This document shows, one piece after another, positions 59,033 to 64,000 of a DNA stretch of 64,000 bases (its first letter is position 1; each line of letters begins with the position of its first letter). A model generated the notes under the pieces. That model made no database searches, was not told the DNA's origin, and saw only the letters and a list, made by a program, of their open reading frames with translations. The stretch is from the NCBI RefSeq assembly GCF_016586355.1, contig NZ_BLYI01000047.1:1-64000 (forward strand), read 5' to 3'. Made by a program: the position numbers and the translations under genes. The stretch is from Anaerostipes butyraticus. Lineage in GTDB: Bacteria > Bacillota > Clostridia > Lachnospirales > Lachnospiraceae.

Positions 59033-59944
59033 TTGTACAATTTTATGATTAACCCTGCGGCGCGTTCCGGCATGGGAAGAAAAACATGGAAAAAAGTAGA
59101 AAAGATTCTTTTAGAGCAGCAGATTGAGTACCGGGCATATTATACCAAAGGACAGGGAGACGCGAGACGGATTGCCGGAAAGGTTACATCCGGTTCGGAT
59201 CCGGTGAAGCTGGTACTGATCGGAGGAGACGGTACTTTGCATGAAATGGTATCTGGTATTAAAAACTGGGAAAATGTATCGGTTGGTTATATTCCGGTCG
59301 GATCGGGAAATGATTTTGCGAGAGGAATGGGATGGAAGAGATCTCCGAAGAGACAGATAGAGAATATTCTGAGGACTGGAGAGAACTGGCAGATGGACTG
59401 TGGAAAGGTTCAGACAGAACGCGGCGGCGGACGTTTTATGGTCAGCGCTGGAATAGGATATGACGCCGGAGTCTGCTGGAGAGTGAATCATTCTGGATTA
59501 AAGAAGATTCTAAATCGTATGAGACTTGGGAAACTGACCTATCTTATCCTTGGAGCTTATGAGTTATTTGCTTCTAAAAGATTCCGCGGTGAGCTGGAAT
59601 TGGACGGCAGGTGTAAAGTTTTTCTTCGGGACATTCTGTTTTGTTCTGTGCATAATCTTCCTTATGAAGGAGGAGGGGTTCCTTTTTGCCCTAAGGCGGA
59701 TCCAATGGACGGAAAAATGGATGTATGTGTTGTGTCAAGGGTTCCCAAACGGAAACTTCCGGTTCTGCTCCTGCAGGCTTTAAAGGGTCAGCACATAAAA
59801 TACAGAGGTGTGCATGTCTATCGCTGTAAAGAGATAAAGATTCATGCAAGGACGCCTCAGTATTTCCATATGGACGGGGAAGTAATTGGAAAAGTTCGTA
59901 AGGTGAAAATATGTGTAGAAAAAGGAAAGGTACATATGTTATAA
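59033..59944 (+). CDS. Diacylglycerol kinase-like lipid kinase (DagK/YegS family)
   Basis: 303 residues. FMINPAARSGMG, LVLIGGDGTLHEMVSGI and YIPVGSGNDFARGM are the ATP-binding motifs of the family, and MDGEVIG is near the end. It would phosphorylate diacylglycerol or a related lipid and recycle the lipid from LCP or lipoteichoic acid synthesis. The start is TTG 59033 with AAGGAG 6 bases upstream. A strong terminator follows. Confidence 0.9.
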   Translation: MYNFMINPAARSGMGRKTWKKVEKILLEQQIEYRAYYTKGQGDARRIAGKVTSGSDPVKLVLIGGDGTLHEMVSGIKNWENVSVGYIPVGSGNDFARGMGWKRSPKRQIENILRTGENWQMDCGKVQTERGGGRFMVSAGIGYDAGVCWRVNHSGLKKILNRMRLGKLTYLILGAYELFASKRFRGELELDGRCKVFLRDILFCSVHNLPYEGGGVPFCPKADPMDGKMDVCVVSRVPKRKLPVLLLQALKGQHIKYRGVHVYRCKEIKIHARTPQYFHMDGEVIGKVRKVKICVEKGKVHML

Positions 59945-59948
59945 GAGA

Positions 59949-59976
59949 AAACGCCTCGAAAGGAGGCGTTTTTTTA
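59949..59976 (+). terminator. Terminator at the end of the capsule operon
   Basis: AACGCCTC, a 4-base loop and GAGGCGTT, followed by a run of T. Confidence 0.88.
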
Positions 59977-60139
59977 ATGAAATAACTGAAATATTTTGAA
60001 GAAATGTGAATATTTTGGTTATTATAAGTGTATAAACTATATTGATAAATGTTTACAAAGTATTTATCGGATGATATAATATAGAAACAGTACAGGAAAG
60101 TACTGGAAGACAGAAAAAGAATCAGGAAAGGAGGTACGG

Positions 60140-61288
60140 ATGAAGGAAGAGGAATTACTGCAAATGATATCAAATCTGCTGGACGAAAAGTTAAAACCAA
60201 TACAAGAGGGCATACAGAGGCTGGAAGAACGGATGGACAGACTGGAAGAGAGAATGGATCATCTGGAAAAACGGATGGACAGATTGGAAGAGAGAATGGA
60301 TCATCTGGAAGAGCGGATGGACAGGCTGGAAGAGAGAATGGATCATCTGGAAGAACGGATGGACAGACTGGAAGAGAGAATGGATCATCTGGAAAAACGG
60401 ATGGACAGATTGGAAGAGAGAATGGATCATCTGGAAGAGCGGATGGACAGGCTGGAAGAGAGAATGGATCATCTGGAAGAGCGGATGGACAGGCTGGAAG
60501 AGAGAATGGATCATCTGGAAAAGCGGATGGACAGACTGGAAGAGAGAATGGATCATCTGGAAGAAAGGATAGGCCAACTGGAGCAGCGGATAGAGAGCCT
60601 GGAGCAGAAGGTAGAAAACCTGGAGAGACGGATAGAAAGCCTGGAGCAGAAGGTAGAAAACCTGGAGAGACGGATAGAGAGTCTGGAACAGAGGGTAGAG
60701 AATCTGGAGAAGCGGATAGAGAGTCTGGAGCAGAAGGTAGAAAACCTGGAAAGACGGATAGAAAGCCTGGAGCAGAAGGTAGAAAACTTGGAGAAGCGGA
60801 TAGAGAGTCTGGAACAGAAGGCAGAGAATCTGGAGAAGCGGATAGAGAGCCTGGAGCAGAAGGCAGAGAACCTGGAGAGACGGATAGAGAGTCTGGAGCA
60901 GAAGGCAGAGAATCTGGAGAGGCAGATGGAGAGCCTGAAGCAGAAGGTGGAAAAACTGGAGACACGAATGGGGGATCTGGAACGGAAAACAGGAAGTCTT
61001 GAGACGAAAACAGAAGAACTGATCAAAAGAATGGATGCGCTGGAGAGGAGTCATATCATTCTGGCTGGAAAGATTGATAAAGCAGAGCAGAGAATTATGG
61101 ATATCGAATTTATCATTGAGACCAGACTGGCACAGGATATTCATGCGGTTGCGGAAGGTCACTCTTTTGTGAATAGTAAATTAGCATATCTGATTGAGAC
61201 CATGCAGAAGTACCGGGATATTCCGATGGCAGTGCATTATCTGTATTATGAGTTTCAGCAGATGAAACGTCAGAAGACAACAGCGTAG
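60140..61288 (+). CDS. Long coiled-coil protein built from 14-residue repeats
   Basis: 382 residues. A 30-residue start (MKEEELLQMISNLLDEKLKP) is followed by about eight units of RMDRLEERMDHLEE type and about nine units of RIESLEQKVENLEK type. Each unit is two heptads, so the whole centre forms one uninterrupted coiled coil, perhaps 40 nm long. A conserved C-terminal domain of about 90 residues follows (IILAGKIDKAEQRIMDIEF and later VHYLYYEFQQMK). There is no signal peptide. AAAGGAGG precedes the ATG. A spacer or scaffold role is likely. The repeat number may vary between strains. Confidence 0.8.
   Translation: MKEEELLQMISNLLDEKLKPIQEGIQRLEERMDRLEERMDHLEKRMDRLEERMDHLEERMDRLEERMDHLEERMDRLEERMDHLEKRMDRLEERMDHLEERMDRLEERMDHLEERMDRLEERMDHLEKRMDRLEERMDHLEERIGQLEQRIESLEQKVENLERRIESLEQKVENLERRIESLEQRVENLEKRIESLEQKVENLERRIESLEQKVENLEKRIESLEQKAENLEKRIESLEQKAENLERRIESLEQKAENLERQMESLKQKVEKLETRMGDLERKTGSLETKTEELIKRMDALERSHIILAGKIDKAEQRIMDIEFIIETRLAQDIHAVAEGHSFVNSKLAYLIETMQKYRDIPMAVHYLYYEFQQMKRQKTTA
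60228..60566 (+). repeat. 42-bp tandem repeats, block 1
   Basis: The unit begins CGGATGGACAGACTGGAAG and ends with the codons for DHLEE. About eight near-identical copies encode RMDRLEERMDHLEE. The identity is high at DNA level, so unequal crossing-over or slippage is expected. Confidence 0.85.
60585..60960 (+). repeat. 42-bp tandem repeats, block 2
   Basis: The unit begins CGGATAGAGAGCCTGGAGC and continues AGAAGGTAGAAAACCTGGAG. About nine copies encode RIESLEQKVENLEK, with K/R and V/A variants. Confidence 0.85.
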
Positions 61289-61293
61289 TGAGG

Positions 61294-61340
61294 AAGCACA
61301 GGAAGGGCGGAATTAATTCCGGGCCCTTCCTGTGCTTTTC
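61294..61340. terminator. Bidirectional terminator between the coiled-coil gene and the LacI gene
   Basis: AAGCACAGGAAGGGC and GCCCTTCCTGTGCTT are a perfect 15-bp inverted repeat with a 14-base loop, and TTTTC follows on the plus strand. It overlaps the last codons of the minus-strand regulator gene. Confidence 0.75.
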
Positions 61341-62392
61341 CTCTTGATAATAAAAGGTTCAAATTCCAGATTGGTTACAAAACCCCTTGGCTGATTTTTT
61401 GTCTTTGAATCTCTTAAACGGGCAATGATATCAACAGCTTCCCGGCCCTTGGCTTCGATGGAGTGTTCTACAGTTGTAAGAGAGATGCGGTTCATGGATG
61501 CCATAGGAACATTGTCAAAGCCGCAGACAGAAAAATCAGCAGGAACCCGGTATTTCATTTCGTATAAAGCATCTAAGATACCAATGGCGACCATGTCATT
61601 ATATCCGACAAAAGCAGTAGAGTCGGTTCCTTCCATGAGAATTTGTTTTGTCAGGTTAAATCCGGAGGAATATTCCAGAAGGTTTGGCGATAACAGATTA
61701 TATTCCCCGGAAGAAAGAGATCGCAGCGTGACGCAGTTTTCTCCCAAACCGTGATCCTCAAAGGCCCGGCACAATCCTTCATATCGTTTGGAACGGGAAC
61801 GTTCTACACTGCTGATCGGAGTAGAAATATAAGTAATTTTTTTATGTCCGAGAGAGATCAGATGCTCGGCTACCAGGTAGGCAGGCTTGGTGCTGCTGAC
61901 ATGAATGGAGTCGAATATGATCTCATCATTTTTATCTCCGATGTTGACAATAGGCAGAAGTTTTGACATCTGATTTACTTCTGACAGAAAAGATGTTGGA
62001 TAAAGATAGACAATGCCTGCTACTTCCACATCCCGTCTCAGCATGTCAAGATAATACTGTTCAGTGCTGGGATTGCGCAGCGTTGGGGCAACAAATGTCA
62101 GATAACCATAGTCGTGGGCACGTTCTGTGATCGAATGGATCAGGATTGTGTAATAGTGATTGGAAAGGAACGGACACATAATGACAATAACTTCGGATAA
62201 AGAATGCTCTGGTGTGGAGGCTGTCTTTTTTTTATGGTAGCCGAGTTCTTCTGCAGCCATAAAAACCCTTTGGCGGGTTTCTTCTGAAAAAGACACATTG
62301 GGTTTCTGATTCAGAATCATGGAAACAGCAGACTGGGAAACGTTTGCGTATTCAGCGATATCTTTTGTTGTAACTTTCTTTTTTTTACCCAT
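61313..62392 (-). CDS. LacI-family transcriptional regulator
   Basis: About 359 residues. The HTH is TTKDIAEYANVSQSAVSMILN, followed by the hinge region up to QRVFMAAEELGYHK. The rest is a periplasmic-binding-like sensor domain (IVIMCPFLSNHYYTILI, later FVGYNDMVAIGILDALYEM and VCGFDNVPMASM). ATG 62392 is 6 bases after AGGAGG. An earlier in-frame start exists but overlaps the ribosome site. It probably controls itself and the divergent sugar-phosphate genes. The effector is unknown. Confidence 0.93.
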   Translation of the reverse strand: MGKKKKVTTKDIAEYANVSQSAVSMILNQKPNVSFSEETRQRVFMAAEELGYHKKKTASTPEHSLSEVIVIMCPFLSNHYYTILIHSITERAHDYGYLTFVAPTLRNPSTEQYYLDMLRRDVEVAGIVYLYPTSFLSEVNQMSKLLPIVNIGDKNDEIIFDSIHVSSTKPAYLVAEHLISLGHKKITYISTPISSVERSRSKRYEGLCRAFEDHGLGENCVTLRSLSSGEYNLLSPNLLEYSSGFNLTKQILMEGTDSTAFVGYNDMVAIGILDALYEMKYRVPADFSVCGFDNVPMASMNRISLTTVEHSIEAKGREAVDIIARLRDSKTKNQPRGFVTNLEFEPFIIKRKSTGRARN

Positions 62393-62735
62393 CATGATCC
62401 TCCTAATCAAAATTATTTTAATTAATTAAATGTTGTTAATATTTTATGAAAATATTACTAATATTATCGAAATAATATTAATAAAACTATTCTTATCATA
62501 TCATAAGGATGGCGGAAAATACAGAGAAATACAGGGTTTTTTCAAATGAAAATTTTGTGTAAAATTGGATCTGAAAAAATGTAAAAATTCATCTTATTAA
62601 TAATTTTTTAAAATATTAATAAAATCCTGAAAATGTTGGAAAACAGCTCCTGGCGGACGTTTGACAAGGGCGGAGATCCATGTTTTAATGATACCAGAAA
62701 CCAAACGAAGCCATACTTTTTAGGAGGAATAGAAC
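62393..62735. promoter_or_regulatory. Divergent regulatory region with two palindromes
   Basis: 343 bp, strongly AT-rich, no gene. AATATTAT and ATAATATT around a CGAA centre (62460-62479) form an 8+8 palindrome about 70 bp before the LacI start. TTATTAATA and TATTAATAA (62594-62622) form a second. Either could be the operator. AGGAGG lies before the transaldolase ATG. Confidence 0.5.
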
Positions 62736-63392
62736 ATGAGATTTTTTGTAGACACAGCAGATGTAGATCAGATTAGAAAAGCAAATGATATGGGAGTAAT
62801 CTGTGGAGTAACCACAAACCCATCCTTAATCGCAAAGTCCGGAAGACAGTTTGAAGACGTTATCAAAGAAATTACTTCCATCGTAGACGGCCCGATCAGC
62901 GGGGAAGTAAAAGCAACAACGACAGACGCAGAAGGAATGATCAAAGAAGGAAGAGAAATCGCAAAAATCCATAAGAATATGGTAGTTAAGATCCCGACAA
63001 CAATTGAAGGACTGAAAGCTACAAAAGTATTATCTTCCGAAGGAATCAAAACAAACCTTACATTAATCTTCAATCCGAACCAGGCATTACTGGCAGCAAG
63101 AGCCGGTGCGACTTACGTGTCTCCTTTCCTTGGCAGATTAGATGATATTTCCCAGAACGGATTAGATCTTATCGCAGACATCAAAGAAATCTTTGATATG
63201 GCAGGAGATATCGATACACAGATCATCTGTGCAAGTGTCCGCAATCCAATTCATGTTATGGAATGTGCAAAAATGGGTGCAGATATTGCGACAGTACCGT
63301 ATAATGTATTTGAGCAGATGATGAAACATCCTCTGACAGACCAGGGAATTGAAAAATTCCAGGCAGATTATAAGGCAGTATTTGGAGAATAG
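62736..63392 (+). CDS. Transaldolase (TalC/MipB-type, small subfamily)
   Basis: 218 residues. [18 protein letters not shown], then [14 protein letters not shown] and [13 protein letters not shown] with the Schiff-base Lys, and later [19 protein letters not shown] define the short fructose-6-phosphate aldolase/transaldolase family. It transfers dihydroxyacetone units in the pentose phosphate pathway. The ATG follows AGGAGG by 8 bases. The transketolase gene starts 18 bp downstream. Confidence 0.93.
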   Translation: MRFFVDTADVDQIRKANDMGVICGVTTNPSLIAKSGRQFEDVIKEITSIVDGPISGEVKATTTDAEGMIKEGREIAKIHKNMVVKIPTTIEGLKATKVLSSEGIKTNLTLIFNPNQALLAARAGATYVSPFLGRLDDISQNGLDLIADIKEIFDMAGDIDTQIICASVRNPIHVMECAKMGADIATVPYNVFEQMMKHPLTDQGIEKFQADYKAVFGE

Positions 63393-63410
63393 GAAAGGGT
63401 GGTAAATATC

Positions 63411-64000
63411 ATGACAACCGCAGAATTAAAAAAGACGGCCAATGAAATCCGCAAAGACATTATCAAAGCAACACATGCTGCAAAATCAGGACATCCGGGC
63501 GGATCACTTTCAGCAGCAGATATGTTCACTTATTTATATTTCGTTGAGATGAACATTGATCCGAAAAATCCAAAGGATGAAAACAGAGACCGCTTTGTTT
63601 TATCCAAAGGACATGTAGCTCCAGGATATTATTCAGCACTTGCGGAAAGGGGATATTTCCCGAAAGAAGATCTTCTTACTTTAAGGCATATTGATTCTTA
63701 TCTTCAGGGGCATCCGGACATGAAGAAGATTCCGGGTGTTGATATGTCTAGCGGTTCTTTGGGACAGGGAATTTCAGCAGCTGTTGGTATGGCTCTGGCA
63801 GCAAAATTAAAGAACAAAGATTATCGTACTTACACACTTCTTGGAGATGGTGAGATCCAGGAGGGACAGGTATGGGAAGCTGCAATGTTCGCAGGGGCCA
63901 GAAAGCTGGATAACCTTGTTGTGATCGTGGACAATAACGGACTTCAGATCGATGGAAACATTGAGGACGTATGCTCACCATATCCGATTGGTGAAAAATT
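63411..64000 (+). CDS. Transketolase, N-terminal subunit (cut by the window end)
   Basis: The first 196 residues are present. DIIKATHAAKSGHPGGSLS, FVLSKGHVAPGYY and LLGDGEIQEGQVWEAAMF with NNG bind thiamine diphosphate and Mg. It is probably the N-terminal half of a split transketolase, as is usual in Clostridia, with the C-terminal subunit beyond the window. It forms an operon with the transaldolase for pentose phosphate interconversion. Confidence 0.92.
   Translation, partial: MTTAELKKTANEIRKDIIKATHAAKSGHPGGSLSAADMFTYLYFVEMNIDPKNPKDENRDRFVLSKGHVAPGYYSALAERGYFPKEDLLTLRHIDSYLQGHPDMKKIPGVDMSSGSLGQGISAAVGMALAAKLKNKDYRTYTLLGDGEIQEGQVWEAAMFAGARKLDNLVVIVDNNGLQIDGNIEDVCSPYPIGEK

Noticed and set aside
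59691-60965. Minus-strand open frame of 424 codons, rich in Pro and Ser, over the coiled-coil gene
   Set aside because: It is a mirror of the 42-bp repeats: the repeat units lack stops in several frames. The plus-strand frame has a ribosome site, a proper start and a meaningful heptad pattern; the minus frame has none.
60191-61162. Second minus-strand open frame of 323 codons in the same place
   Set aside because: Same cause as above: Leu/Gln/Phe-rich repeat text without a ribosome site.

Overview
The sequence is low-GC and Gram-positive in style: strong GGAGG ribosome sites, a class B sortase, LytR-CpsA-Psr and BY-kinase capsule genes, and a clostridial type I-B CRISPR repeat. The protein families fit a gut Lachnospiraceae (Clostridia). 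I cannot name the species. No rRNA or tRNA gene was seen.

1-12190, defence island with mobile debris. Remnants of IS3-like, IS110 and IS66 elements separate a Pycsar-like pair, an orphan membrane protein and a Septu-like pair. In the Pycsar-like pair the nucleotidyl cyclase is fused to a family-2 glycosyltransferase. The Septu-like pair is an AAA ATPase plus an HNH nuclease. A frameshifted sce7726-type nuclease gene abuts CRISPR array 1.

10049-26524, type I-B CRISPR-Cas. The operon is cas6-cas8b-cas7-cas5-cas3-cas4-cas1-cas2. Three arrays have about 25, 20 and 30 repeats, array-specific repeat alleles and homologous leaders. Between array 1 and cas6 lies a complete candidate Cas-regulating RNA (CreR): a promoter, a degenerate repeat, a 26-nt pseudo-spacer, a second degenerate repeat and a terminator. 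The first 18 nt of the pseudo-spacer match the cas promoter, next to a TCA PAM that lies inside the -35 box. This is the strongest novel signal in the window.

26700-35450, His-Xaa-Ser (HXS) locus. It holds an HTH regulator, HxsD, an HxsD-like protein, a prepilin-peptidase-like protease, the radical SAM enzymes HxsC and HxsB, a MORN-repeat protein, a His-Xaa-Ser repeat substrate and a membrane protein. A two-gene module with a PARP-like ADP-ribosyltransferase fold follows.

37900-52000, a dispersed RiPP-like system. Four small proteins share an N-terminal P-(N/D)-(E/Q)-Y-V-x-x-C block and end in serine; the copy at 27481 is frameshifted. Nearby are two radical SAM/SPASM enzymes, a PqqD-like protein, two HPr-kinase-like proteins, a NTP_transf_5 nucleotidyltransferase, a tyrosine recombinase and an ABC exporter. 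Three of these accessory families also occur in lasso-peptide clusters.

52000-64000, surface and housekeeping genes. These are sortase B with a small candidate substrate, an LCP protein, a CpsB-type phosphatase, two tandem BY-kinases, a diacylglycerol-kinase-like protein, a 42-bp-repeat coiled-coil protein, a LacI regulator, transaldolase and the start of transketolase.
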